From Chryseobacterium sp. JUb7 (GTDB taxonomy: Bacteria > Bacteroidota > Bacteroidia > Flavobacteriales > Weeksellaceae), in assembly GCF_024806495.1 (NCBI RefSeq), contig NZ_JANUFF010000002.1:558001-622000 (forward strand): a stretch of 64,000 nucleotides of DNA. The letters run 5' to 3'. The notes under the pieces were generated by a model. The model searched no databases. It saw only the letters and a list, made by a program, of their open reading frames with translations, and was not told the DNA's origin. A program made the translations under genes and the position numbers. This document shows, in pieces, positions 53,253 through 61,961 of the stretch. How positions within the stretch are numbered: position 1 is the first letter of the stretch; every line of letters begins with the position of its first letter.

Positions 53253-55349
53253 TTATTCTCTGTTTTTTACTAATATCCAGCCTGTATATTTAAATGGGGT
53301 ATTCTTTTTATCATTTTCATTCCATGTTACAGAGTACCAATAAGTACCTGTAGGGACCTTTTTCCCGGCAATAGTACCGTCCCATTTGTACCCTCTCAGT
53401 TTATCTGCCTGAAAAATCTTAGTTCCGTATCTGTCAAAAATATTGAATATTAAATTTTGTTTACTTGCTAAAGCCGAATAGTCAATAACATCATTCATTC
53501 CATCACCGTTCGGCGTAATCACATTGATTAAATTGGGAACAACAATCGTAATATCAATAGGTTCACAATCATAGGCATCTTTCACGAAAACCTGATGATC
53601 TCCCCTCGTTACATTGGTAAACTGGTTTGAGTCCTGCCAGTTGATACCATCCATAGAATATTTATAAGGCGGAGTTCCGCCGTTTACATTTACGGTAAAA
53701 GAATTATTGGAAATATCCACACTTGAGATGACAGGCTGTTCGGAAGCATAAATTTTCACATATTGCGTTGTAATACATTCTCCGGTTTTCAGTTTTACCC
53801 AATAGGTGCCAACCCCTACGTTGGTTATCGTCTGGGTAGTAGCACCCGTACTCCATTCATAGCTTGCAAATCCCGATCCGGCATCAAGAGTGGTTTTATC
53901 TTCCATACAGATTGTTTTATCTTTCAGAATATCGGAATATACCGGAGCGAGAACGACCAGTGTTACTTTAGCAATAGCATAGCATCCGTTTCCGTTGGTC
54001 ACTTTTATATAAACAACCCCGTTTGGTGCAATATGAGCGGCCGGACTTGCAATTTCATTGGTTCCGTTTTCAGCATCGGTAAGAGAAGGATAATATGTTT
54101 TAGTAATCCCTCCTTGTATCGTGACACCGGCTGCTGTAAGATTGAAAGAAGCAGTTGAAGGATTGCTTTCAATAAAACATGATCTTAAAGTAGCATCATT
54201 TACAACCACTATCGGATAAAATTTCAGTGTAATTGTTGCTATTGCCGTACATCCGAATTGCGAAGTTATTTTGACATAAATAATCCCTTCTGCAGAAACA
54301 AATGCTGCCGGAGTTGAAATCTCATTTATCCCCGCATTAAGATCGCTCATCGAATTATAATACTTTTTGGTAGCAGTAGGATCACCAAATACCGCCGCAG
54401 CTGTAAGATCAAATGTTGCAACTCCGGCATTGTTGTTATTACATTTATATAATGTGATATTGGTTCCTGTAATATTTCCCTGTTTAAATTTAAAAGCTCC
54501 TACCTGCCTGCAGGAATTAATAGGATTATTAGGATTCGAAGGGTCCTGATAATGTATGCTGTAATAATAAGTAGCTGTTGTACTTACTGTCTGCGGAGTT
54601 ACAATAGGATTGGCTCCTGAAAGAGCATTATTCTGTGTTGTATGATAGCTTATTACAAAGTTTGGATTATTATTAAGGATACCTGCCGTTAAAGTGCTGA
54701 AATCAAAAATAGCAGGATTAGTGCATATAATAATCTCTCTTGGATCTGCAGGATTCACCGCAGGAATTCCGGGAGGCACAAACGGATGAGGCTGTATCGC
54801 AGGATCTGTAAATGGCGATGCTAATGTTGCAGTACCGCCCCAGGTTAACGAAAACGGAGCTGTTGTAGGATTAAATATATCCACCCAGTTGTCTATGTAC
54901 AGGTAGTAAGTCTGTCCTGGCAAAACATCCAGGTATCTGCAATATGGAGTAAGGGATCCTCCGGGAGCAGAGGTGATCGTGCTTGTCATATTTAATCCTG
55001 TAGATGCTCCGACACCGTTTACAGTCGCTGCATTACAGCGTATCGGAGAACCAAGACTTCCACACGCTACATTGGGACCATAAATTGCCCAGTCATAATC
55101 TGCATCAGGATCTGTGGGAATCAGGTCGAAAGTAAGAGTCCCTCCGGTAGCAATCGTTATTTTATACCATATTGAATTATGCTCACCTGTCGTTAAGCAC
55201 CCTCCCAAATTTTCATTAACTGCTCCAATTCCTGATGGAGAATAGGTAATATTCGAATTTCCACAAACCGTTAATGCAGTTGCACAATCCTCTTGTGAGA
55301 AAAATGTTTGGGAAATGAAAAAAAGAATAAGTAGTAAAGTTTTTTTCAT
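53253..55349 (-). CDS. Secreted protein with T9SS type B sorting domain
   Basis: 698 residues: signal peptide (LLLILFFISQTFFSQ), an N-terminal beta domain with paired Cys (AVNENLGGCLTTGEHNSIWYKI), a middle of tandem repeats (VATFDLTAAAVFGDPTATKKYYNS and TASFNLTAAGVTIQGGITKTYYPS) of the kind 'xF.LT......YY.S...A..G...I..P', a PKD/SprB-like segment (YEWSTGATTQTITNVGVGTYWV) and the C-terminal gliding-type sorting module (VITPNGDGMNDVIDY..IFDRYGTKIFQ..WDG...VPTGTYWYSVTW..NDKKNTPFKYTGWILVKNRE). Type B signals direct export through the GldKLMN system encoded at 36.7-41.5 kb. Likely cell-surface adhesin-like protein. Confidence 0.92.
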   Translation of the reverse strand: MKKTLLLILFFISQTFFSQEDCATALTVCGNSNITYSPSGIGAVNENLGGCLTTGEHNSIWYKITIATGGTLTFDLIPTDPDADYDWAIYGPNVACGSLGSPIRCNAATVNGVGASTGLNMTSTITSAPGGSLTPYCRYLDVLPGQTYYLYIDNWVDIFNPTTAPFSLTWGGTATLASPFTDPAIQPHPFVPPGIPAVNPADPREIIICTNPAIFDFSTLTAGILNNNPNFVISYHTTQNNALSGANPIVTPQTVSTTATYYYSIHYQDPSNPNNPINSCRQVGAFKFKQGNITGTNITLYKCNNNNAGVATFDLTAAAVFGDPTATKKYYNSMSDLNAGINEISTPAAFVSAEGIIYVKITSQFGCTAIATITLKFYPIVVVNDATLRSCFIESNPSTASFNLTAAGVTIQGGITKTYYPSLTDAENGTNEIASPAAHIAPNGVVYIKVTNGNGCYAIAKVTLVVLAPVYSDILKDKTICMEDKTTLDAGSGFASYEWSTGATTQTITNVGVGTYWVKLKTGECITTQYVKIYASEQPVISSVDISNNSFTVNVNGGTPPYKYSMDGINWQDSNQFTNVTRGDHQVFVKDAYDCEPIDITIVVPNLINVITPNGDGMNDVIDYSALASKQNLIFNIFDRYGTKIFQADKLRGYKWDGTIAGKKVPTGTYWYSVTWNENDKKNTPFKYTGWILVKNRE

Positions 55350-55464
55350 ATGGTTATCAGTTTAAGAAAGTGTATATCAAATATAAACATTTCACACCAA
55401 TAACAATTGATTTAAAATAATTAATTCATTAAAAAAGGAATAATGATGAATTTTTAACAACAAA

Positions 55465-56262
55465 TCACTTTATACTCGTAATATTTCCGCAAAGATTTTC
55501 CAGGTGAAAAATCTTATGAAAAGGACTTTTTACCTGCTGCAGATGTTCTTTATCCTGAATAAAAGTATATCGGGAAGCAATAGAATTCATGTCTGAGACA
55601 ATAACCAGCCAGCATTCATCTACCGAAGTATCATAATATGGAAATTTCTCATTCTTCTTTTCAATAAGTTCCAGAATTTTTTCAGAACACAGTTCATCAA
55701 AAAGATTCATATTATATTCATGGGTGATGAAAACATTTCTTCGGTGAGACGATTTTCTGATACTTTTTACACATCCTACCGGTTTTCCTTTGGCAATGCT
55801 TTTATAAATATTGAGAATAATTTCTTCATGACTTTCCAGAGTATCAAATCTGATATTCGGATGGAATGATAAAAAATAAACACCACGATATTTCGTAGTG
55901 TCCTCTTGTTCCAATAATATTTCAGCCTGACGGAAAATTTTGTTTAAATTGCTCTCAACCTTCTTCATTTCCAGATGGTTGATCACTTCAGTCAATTCGA
56001 TTCCGATCTTTTTGTCGTTGAATTTGGCGATAAAGTCCGGACTTTCGCAGGTTAGGTTTTCAAATTGTACTTCCGGAAAATGATGCATAAAAGAATTAAG
56101 GAGAAGAATTTCGGCTTTCTTTTTATATTTTTCACGATCGTGCAGAGGAGACTCGTCTATTTTACGATGATACTTCTCGATCGGCTTTTTTTTCAAATGT
56201 CGATTCAGGTAATATAAACTAAGATTTTTAATTAAATCTTCATCAGAAAATGCCTTTTTCAT
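55465..56262 (-). CDS. Hypothetical protein, possible PD-(D/E)xK-like fold
   Basis: 265 residues from the ATG at 56262 (MKKAFSDEDL). A longer frame would use a GTG at 56292. Middle region VQFENLTCESPDFIAKFNDKKIGIELTEVIN has the spacing of a PD...ExK nuclease core (PD near residue 83, then IELTE about 15 residues on), but the catalytic Lys is replaced by Thr. Flanking Arg/Lys-rich segments (KSIRKSSHRRNVFITHEY) could bind nucleic acid. I regard the nuclease-like fold as a possibility only. Confidence 0.6.
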   Translation of the reverse strand: MKKAFSDEDLIKNLSLYYLNRHLKKKPIEKYHRKIDESPLHDREKYKKKAEILLLNSFMHHFPEVQFENLTCESPDFIAKFNDKKIGIELTEVINHLEMKKVESNLNKIFRQAEILLEQEDTTKYRGVYFLSFHPNIRFDTLESHEEIILNIYKSIAKGKPVGCVKSIRKSSHRRNVFITHEYNMNLFDELCSEKILELIEKKNEKFPYYDTSVDECWLVIVSDMNSIASRYTFIQDKEHLQQVKSPFHKIFHLENLCGNITSIK

Positions 56263-56465
56263 GTGCTTATTTTTATTATCGTTATGGAACACATAAAACC
56301 GTTGGTTTCACATCATGAACTTTTTGATTTTCAAAAATTTACACATTAAAGGTAAACAAAAAAACACATTCAAAATGTACTTTTAAAGTTAATTTATAAA
56401 ATAATTAACGTAGAGTTTACTTTCATTATTAATACCTTTAACCCTTCAAATATAAAACGATACAT

Positions 56466-58130
56466 ATGGATTTTAAAAACTTTAAAATACCTTTTAGCGT
56501 AAATCCACAATATTCTAAAAAAGTAGCCTATTTTTCAATGGAATTTGCCATTGAACAGGTTTTAAAAATATATTCCGGAGGTCTTGGATTTTTAGCAGGA
56601 TCTCACATGAGAAGTGCATACAATCTTAAACAGGACCTTGTAGGAATCGGAATTCTCTGGAAGTTCGGATACTATGATCAGGCAAGAAACCATGATCAGA
56701 CATTGCAGCCGACATGGACAAAAAAAATGTACAGCTTTCTTGAAGATACGGGTATAAAATTTCAGATAGAGATTCACAGTGCTCCGGTTTGGGTAAAAGT
56801 ATGGTATCTTGATCCTGAGATTTTCAATACAGCTCCGATGTTCTTTTTATCAACAGACGTACCGGAAAATGATCATATTTCAAAAACAATCTGCCACAGG
56901 CTTTACGATGCCAATGAATCTACGAAACTGGCTCAGTATATTTTATTGGGAAAAGGAGGTGCGAAATTATTGGATGAAATAAGCCTTGAAAGAGATATTT
57001 ATCATTTAAACGAAGCTCATGGACTTCCTGCAGCTTTTCATTTATTGAAAAAATATAACGGAGATTTAAACAGAGTTAAGGAAAAATTAGTTTTCACAAC
57101 CCATACTCCGGAAGAAGCAGGAAATGAAAAGCACAACATGAAATTATGCTATGATATGTCGTATTTCTCAGGATTTAGCATGCAGGATGTAAAAAGTATA
57201 GAAGGTTCTGATGACGACCGTTTCAATCACTCCCTTTGTGCACTGAAAATGGCAAAAGTTGCCAACGGTGTTTCCCAGCTTCATGGAGTTGTTTCAAGAG
57301 CCATGTGGAGCAAATATTCTGGCATTTGCGAAATTACTTCTATTACCAATGCTCAGGAATTTAAATATTGGGCAGATAAACCCCTATATAATGCAAAAGA
57401 CGAAAATGATGAAACCGTTTTTGACTATCGTAAAAAACATTTAAAGAAAAGACTCTTCAAAATTGTAGCCGATCAGACAGGAAACTTATTTAATCCTAAT
57501 GTTTTCACCATTGTCTGGGCAAGAAGATTTGCAGGCTATAAGCGTGCTGACCTTCTTTTACATGATAAAGACCGTTTTTATAAATTACTGAATCACCCTA
57601 AATATCCTGTTCAGATTATCTGGGCCGGAAAACCTTATCCGATGGATTATTCTGCGATCTCCACATTTAATTCTTTAGTTGAAGAAAGCAAAAATCATAA
57701 AAATATGGCTGTTCTTACAGGTTATGAACTGGCTTTGAGCAAATCACTAAAACAGGGTTCAGATTTATGGTTAAATAATCCCAGAGTTCCAAGAGAAGCA
57801 TCAGGAACTTCAGGAATGACTGCCGCAATGAATGGCTCAGTAAATCTTTCAACAGATGACGGATGGATTCCTGAATTTGCAAAACACGGCGAAAATTCTT
57901 TCGTTGTCCCAAAAGCTGATTACCACAATATGAGTATTTACGAGCAGGATAATTATGATTTGAATAAGCTGTACGAAATTCTTGAAGACGAAATTCTTCC
58001 TGCGTATTATGACAATCAAAATAAATGGCGAAAAATACAGTATAATTCAATGAATGATGTAAAAGACCAATTCAACAGCGATAGAATGGCTGATGAATAT
58101 TATAAAGTGCTTTACAATTATAATGGATAA
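56466..58130 (+). CDS. Short alpha-glucan phosphorylase homologue lacking the PLP lysine
   Basis: 554 residues, matching the short bacterial alpha-glucan phosphorylase family rather than the ~800-residue GlgP. Features: AYFSMEFAIEQVLKIYSGGLGFLAG, YHLNEAHGLPAAFHLLKKY, FTTHTPEEAGNEKH, TNAQEFKYWADKPL, ARRFAGYKRADLLL and IIWAGKPYP. The signature is EASGTSGMTAAMNGSVNLS, where the family has Met-Lys (K binds pyridoxal phosphate). Here the codon is ACT (Thr). Phosphorolysis by the normal mechanism is therefore doubtful. Monocistronic. Confidence 0.88.
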   Translation: MDFKNFKIPFSVNPQYSKKVAYFSMEFAIEQVLKIYSGGLGFLAGSHMRSAYNLKQDLVGIGILWKFGYYDQARNHDQTLQPTWTKKMYSFLEDTGIKFQIEIHSAPVWVKVWYLDPEIFNTAPMFFLSTDVPENDHISKTICHRLYDANESTKLAQYILLGKGGAKLLDEISLERDIYHLNEAHGLPAAFHLLKKYNGDLNRVKEKLVFTTHTPEEAGNEKHNMKLCYDMSYFSGFSMQDVKSIEGSDDDRFNHSLCALKMAKVANGVSQLHGVVSRAMWSKYSGICEITSITNAQEFKYWADKPLYNAKDENDETVFDYRKKHLKKRLFKIVADQTGNLFNPNVFTIVWARRFAGYKRADLLLHDKDRFYKLLNHPKYPVQIIWAGKPYPMDYSAISTFNSLVEESKNHKNMAVLTGYELALSKSLKQGSDLWLNNPRVPREASGTSGMTAAMNGSVNLSTDDGWIPEFAKHGENSFVVPKADYHNMSIYEQDNYDLNKLYEILEDEILPAYYDNQNKWRKIQYNSMNDVKDQFNSDRMADEYYKVLYNYNG

Positions 58131-58171
58131 CTTTTTGCTAAAAAGGTAAATAACTTAAGTTTTATTCGTCC

Positions 58172-58278
58172 CGTCATTTCGAGTAGACTTTGAAAAAAAT
58201 CGTATCGAGAAATTTATTAAAATTAAAAGTTCTCGATATATTTTCTTCATTTCATTTCGAAAATTACTCGAGCTGACG
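58172..58278. repeat. Imperfect inverted repeat, interspersed-repeat type
   Basis: CGTCATTTCGAGTAGACTTT at 58172-58191 is mirrored by the arm ending ATTACTCGAGCTGACG at 58263-58278. An inner pair ATCGAGAA (58204-58211) / TTCTCGAT (58230-58237) is also present. The 107-bp element has no ORF and follows the glucan phosphorylase gene. It resembles palindromic interspersed repeats seen in flavobacterial intergenic regions. Confidence 0.6.
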
Positions 58279-58308
58279 ATGTGAATATTACAATCGTCAT
58301 AAAACAAT

Positions 58309-58345
58309 AAAATCGGTTTGAAAATATTTTTCAGACCGATTTTAT
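58309..58345. terminator. Bidirectional terminator
   Basis: AAAATCGGT (58309-58317) and ACCGATTTT (58335-58343), with inner TGAAAA/TTTTCA, are followed by T. It lies between the glucan phosphorylase gene and the DUF6496 gene. Confidence 0.8.
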
Positions 58346-58359
58346 CTTTAATGTATTAA

Positions 58360-58542
58360 TCAATTTTTCTTTTTTGGGACTTTCAAACCAGCTTCTCTGG
58401 CTTCAGAAATACCTATAGCAACAGCTTGTTTTCTGCTCGTTACTTTCTTTCCTGAAGAAGATTTAAGTTTTCCTTCTTTAAACTCGTGCATTACTTTTCC
58501 TACTTTGTCCTGAGCTTTGTCTGAATATTTTGTTTTGCTCAT
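58360..58542 (-). CDS. DUF6496 small basic protein
   Basis: 60 residues, Lys-rich: MSKTKYSDKAQDKVGKVMHE then GKLKSSSGKKVTSRKQAVAIGISEAREAGLKVPKKK. This matches the DUF6496 pattern. No enzymatic motif; it may bind nucleic acid (inference from charge). 11 bp after the next gene upstream, likely one operon. Confidence 0.85.
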   Translation of the reverse strand: MSKTKYSDKAQDKVGKVMHEFKEGKLKSSSGKKVTSRKQAVAIGISEAREAGLKVPKKKN

Positions 58543-58553
58543 GATAAAAAAAT

Positions 58554-59027
58554 TTAAGGTTTTGGCAGGGATACTCCCAATTCATAAACTTGTGCATGTT
58601 TCAAATATTTTGAACGCTCTCTTGAAGTCACCGATTCTAAATGGTCATTTTTTAGGACAATAATCGGGTCTTCTGTATTTTCAATTTCAAAATTGGCAAA
58701 ATATCTTTCGTCGGGGCTCGTTTTATCATTACTGGCTTTTATTTTTTGTAATTCGTCAGCATATTTTCTAAATCCGGGATCAGATGAATGAATAAATTTA
58801 TATTCATCTCCGGCATCTACATAATAATGAAGTTTTTTTTCTATTAATTTAGCTTCATCCGTAATTTGGGGATTATCATTTCCGTCTTTGAAACCAACTT
58901 CTACCAGAGTTCCTCCTTTTTTACCAGCACATTCTTCAGCATCTTTAAAGCTTGAAAAACCTGTATATACGATTTGGTCATCTAAAACATAACGGTTCAG
59001 TTTCTGATTATAAGCATTCGTTTCCAT
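58554..59027 (-). CDS. Hypothetical protein (157 aa)
   Basis: Cytosolic, mixed alpha/beta by eye, no signal peptide. Contains YVLDDQIVYTGFSSFKDAEECAGKKGGTLVEVGF and ends KHAQVYELGVSLPKP. No family recognised. Upstream partner of the DUF6496 gene. Such pairs can be stress-related in this group, but nothing in the sequence shows that. Confidence 0.7.
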   Translation of the reverse strand: METNAYNQKLNRYVLDDQIVYTGFSSFKDAEECAGKKGGTLVEVGFKDGNDNPQITDEAKLIEKKLHYYVDAGDEYKFIHSSDPGFRKYADELQKIKASNDKTSPDERYFANFEIENTEDPIIVLKNDHLESVTSRERSKYLKHAQVYELGVSLPKP

Positions 59028-59120
59028 AATTATTATTCGGTTTGATTATATTTATTACTATTCAATTTTTTTGCCAAAACCCTTTCTTAAAAAGCTTATT
59101 TATGCATTTAATAAAATTAT

Positions 59121-59128
59121 TATCTTTG
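59121..59128 (+). promoter_or_regulatory. Candidate -7 element TATCTTTG for the S9 peptidase
   Basis: TATCTTTGG fits TAnnTTTG, 19 bp before the ATG at 59148. The -33 element is not clear. Confidence 0.45.
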
Positions 59129-59147
59129 GAATCCATTAAAATTAGAA

Positions 59148-61277
59148 ATGAAAAAATTCTTACTAACGCTTACCGTTGCTGCTGCATTTCAAAGTTTGTC
59201 GGCACAAGAAATCACTTTAGATAAAATATATTCAGGATATTACCGTGGAAAAGGCATTGCCGGAATCACATCCATGAAAAACGGTGAAAATTATTTAGTC
59301 ATCGAACCTACGGGAATTGCTAAATATTCTTACAAAACCTCTCAGAAGGAAGGAAATATTGTGGACGGACAGTTTCAGAGTTATGAATTTTCGGATGATG
59401 AGTCTAAAATTTTGTTGTTAAAGGAAAGTCAGCCCATTTACAGACATTCATTCTTAGGAAAATTTGATGTTAAAGATTTAAAATCAGGAAAAGTAATCAG
59501 TTTAAATGACGGAAAGCCTGTGCAGGAACCAAGATTTTCTCCTGATGCAACAAAAGTAGCCTTCATTTCTGAAAATAATTTATACTATCAGGATTTAAAT
59601 TCGGGGAAAATCACCCAAATAACAGAACATGGGGTTAAAAATAAAATATTAAATGGTCTTGCAGATTGGGTGTATGAAGAAGAATTCGGGCACGCAAGAT
59701 TGTATGAGTGGACAAAAAATTCGGATGCCATTGTTTTCGTTAAATTAGATGAAACTGAAGTTCCGGAAATCTATATTCCAATCTATGGAAAATCTTTGTA
59801 TCCACAGGAAATGCGTTACAAATATCCAAAAGCAGGGGAGAAAAACTCTGTTGTTTCAGCGCATATTTATCAATTAAGCGATGGTAAAAAAACGAAAGTT
59901 AATTTAGACAATTTCAAGCATTACTATATTCCAAACGTAGTTCAGACCGCAAAACCGGATGAGATTGTTCTGATCACTTCCGAAAGGGTTCAAAATGCTT
60001 CTGATGTCTTAAAAGTGAACACCAAAACGGGAGCTGCTCAGAAATTATTTACTGAAACTGATGATAAATGGATCGACACAGACAGCCCTACTTTAGAATT
60101 TCTAGAAGATAATTCTTTCCTTTGGGGTTCCGAAAGAGATGGAAACCGCCATTTGTATTGGTATGACAAAGACGGAAAACTGAAAAAACAGGTTACAAAA
60201 GGAAACTGGGAAGTAACTGATTATTATGGATTTAATCCAAAATCAAAAGAAATTTACGTTCAGACCACAGAAAAAGGTAGCATCAATAAAGTAGTTTCCA
60301 AAATCAATATAGAAAACGGAAAATCTCAGTTGATTTCAAACGGAGAAGGAAATAACTCAGCCAACTTTAGCAAAAACTACAATTATTTCATCGAAACCTC
60401 TTCTACAGCTTCGAAACCTTATACTTTTGTTTTAAAAGACGGAAACGGAAAAGCAGTAAAAGAACTTCAAAATAATAATGACCAACTTCAGAAATTAAAA
60501 GCTGATAATTTTACTGAAAAAGAATTCATCACCATACCAAACTCTGCTGGTGATCAAATGAATGCCTGGATTATTAAGCCCAAAAACTTTGATAAAAACA
60601 AGAAGTATCCATTGTTCATGTTCCAGTATTCGGGACCGGGTTCTCAACAGGTTGCCAACTCTTGGGACAACGGAAATGCCATTTGGTTTGAAATGCTGGC
60701 ACAGAAAGGCTATATCGTAGCTTGTGTTGACGGGCGTGGAACAGGTTATAAAGGTGCTAAGTTCAAGAAAGTAACATACATGAATTTAGGAAAATACGAG
60801 ATTGAAGATCAAATTACTGCTGCAAAATGGCTTGGAAATCAATCATATATCGATAAATCAAGAATCGGTATGTTTGGATGGAGCTTTGGAGGTTATATGA
60901 CCAGTTTGGCTATGACCAAAGGAGCAGATGTTTTCAAGGCAGGAATCGCAGTTGCACCGGTGACAAACTGGAGATATTATGATTCTGTTTACACGGAAAG
61001 ATTCATGAGAACGCCTCAGGAAAATGCTGATGGATACGATAAAAACTCTCCAACTGAATACGCAAATTTACTGAAAGGAAAATTCCTACTAATTCACGGA
61101 ACTGCCGATGATAACGTACATTTCCAAAATTCCATGGAATTCTCAGAAGCCTTGATTCAAAACAAAAAGCAGTTTGATTTCATGGCTTATCCAGATAAAA
61201 ACCACGGAATTTACGGTGGACAGACAAGACCGCAATTATATCAGAAAATGACTGATTTTATTTTGGAGAATTTGTAA
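59148..61277 (+). CDS. S9 family dipeptidyl peptidase (DPP IV-like)
   Basis: 709 residues with signal peptide (LLTLTVAAAFQSLSAQ). N-terminal beta-propeller (about 40-470; EPRFSPDATKVAFISENNLYYQD, ADWVYEEEFGHARLYEWTKNSD with the substrate Glu pair) and C-terminal alpha/beta-hydrolase. The catalytic Ser is in IGMFGWSFGGYMTSLAM, Asp in LIHGTADDNVHFQNS, His in DKNHGIYGG. It releases N-terminal dipeptides in the periplasm or outside the cell and would feed the peptide transporters encoded downstream. Monocistronic, good terminator. Confidence 0.95.
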   Translation: MKKFLLTLTVAAAFQSLSAQEITLDKIYSGYYRGKGIAGITSMKNGENYLVIEPTGIAKYSYKTSQKEGNIVDGQFQSYEFSDDESKILLLKESQPIYRHSFLGKFDVKDLKSGKVISLNDGKPVQEPRFSPDATKVAFISENNLYYQDLNSGKITQITEHGVKNKILNGLADWVYEEEFGHARLYEWTKNSDAIVFVKLDETEVPEIYIPIYGKSLYPQEMRYKYPKAGEKNSVVSAHIYQLSDGKKTKVNLDNFKHYYIPNVVQTAKPDEIVLITSERVQNASDVLKVNTKTGAAQKLFTETDDKWIDTDSPTLEFLEDNSFLWGSERDGNRHLYWYDKDGKLKKQVTKGNWEVTDYYGFNPKSKEIYVQTTEKGSINKVVSKINIENGKSQLISNGEGNNSANFSKNYNYFIETSSTASKPYTFVLKDGNGKAVKELQNNNDQLQKLKADNFTEKEFITIPNSAGDQMNAWIIKPKNFDKNKKYPLFMFQYSGPGSQQVANSWDNGNAIWFEMLAQKGYIVACVDGRGTGYKGAKFKKVTYMNLGKYEIEDQITAAKWLGNQSYIDKSRIGMFGWSFGGYMTSLAMTKGADVFKAGIAVAPVTNWRYYDSVYTERFMRTPQENADGYDKNSPTEYANLLKGKFLLIHGTADDNVHFQNSMEFSEALIQNKKQFDFMAYPDKNHGIYGGQTRPQLYQKMTDFILENL

Positions 61278-61298
61278 TCCTAAATAAAATTTAAACAT

Positions 61299-61336
61299 AA
61301 AAAAATCCGAATCTGTTTTTTAGATTCGGATTTTTT
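61299..61336. terminator. Bidirectional terminator
   Basis: AAAAAAATCCGAATCT (61299-61314) pairs with AGATTCGGATTTTTT (61322-61336), separating the peptidase gene and the convergent toxin pseudogene. Confidence 0.9.
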
Positions 61337-61337
61337 A

Positions 61338-61616
61338 TTAGTAAAAATGAAAACTTCGGTTATCAATAATTGTTACAAGAAAAATTTTATTATTTACTTC
61401 CTGATAAATTAGAGAATTGTTTTCATCAATAATACATTTTCTTAAATTCAGAATTTTAGATCTTAGACAAATCGCAATATGATTTTTCAGATTATCAATT
61501 AATTTATTGAAATGATTTTCAAATCTTTCGATTTCTTTTATTGTCCAATTTTCAAACAAATAATCAATTACCTTTAAATAATTCTTTAAAGTTTCTTCAG
61601 ATCAAATAATTTCCAT
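61338..61616 (-). pseudogene. RelE/ParE-family toxin with a nonsense codon
   Basis: From the ATG at 61616 the frame reads MEII, TGA (61604-61602), then SEETLKNYLKVIDYLFENW...LIYQEVNNKIFLVTIIDNRSFHF to the stop at 61338: 92 codons in total with a single interruption. The family has Trp at this point (the xIxWS start), so TGG has become TGA. The C-terminal half is typical ParE (KIFLVTIIDNR). A fragment could start at an internal TTG (61559), but it would lack the first strand and helix. The ATG overlaps the antitoxin stop (TAATGATG). Confidence 0.75.
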
Positions 61617-61618
61617 CA

Positions 61619-61873
61619 TTATTTCTTTGAAGCAATATAATCTTTGATTTTCTTTTGGGCAGATTCATGACTTATCGTTCTGTCATTTTCTATATCATCC
61701 AATCCTTTCTTCAATGATTCTCTCTGAGGTTCAGATAACATTTCTGACCAATCTTCATTATTTGTTCTGGTATATTTTGTCTTCAAAAAATCAATAAAAT
61801 CGTTCACTTCCTCGTAAAAATTTTCAGGAAGCGTTCTGATATTGTTTTCTAAATCTTTTAATGTGATTTCCAT
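61619..61873 (-). CDS. Antitoxin of the ParE-type pair
   Basis: 84 residues from the ATG at 61873 (MEITLKDLENNIRTLP). A longer frame would use a TTG at 61897 lying within the -7 element. An early helical segment (YEEVNDFIDFLKTKY) and an acidic C-terminal part (LKKGLDDIENDRTISHESAQKKIKDYI) match small Bacteroidota antitoxins adjacent to ParE toxins. Intact although its toxin is broken. Confidence 0.75.
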   Translation of the reverse strand: MEITLKDLENNIRTLPENFYEEVNDFIDFLKTKYTRTNNEDWSEMLSEPQRESLKKGLDDIENDRTISHESAQKKIKDYIASKK

Positions 61874-61894
61874 TTTCGTCACCTTTATATGAGT

Positions 61895-61902
61895 CAAAGT
61901 TA
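61895..61902 (-). promoter_or_regulatory. Candidate -7 element TAACTTTG of the antitoxin-toxin operon
   Basis: Minus-strand TAACTTTG fits the consensus and supports translation from the ATG at 61873. Divergent from the POT gene promoter at 61932. Confidence 0.5.
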
Positions 61903-61931
61903 AGAAAATTCGATTATTATTTTTAAAATTC

Positions 61932-61939
61932 TATATTTG
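61932..61939 (+). promoter_or_regulatory. Candidate -7 element TATATTTG of the first POT gene
   Basis: TATATTTG ends 22 bp before the ATG at 61962. The -33 region is AT-rich without a clear TTG. Confidence 0.5.
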
Positions 61940-61961
61940 TGAAATTTGAAATTTATCAACT

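Noticed and set aside
61338..61559. Intact 73-residue ParE toxin starting at TTG 61559
   Set aside because: The same frame continues upstream with clear homology through one TGA to an ATG overlapping the antitoxin stop, so the short form is a remnant of the broken gene.
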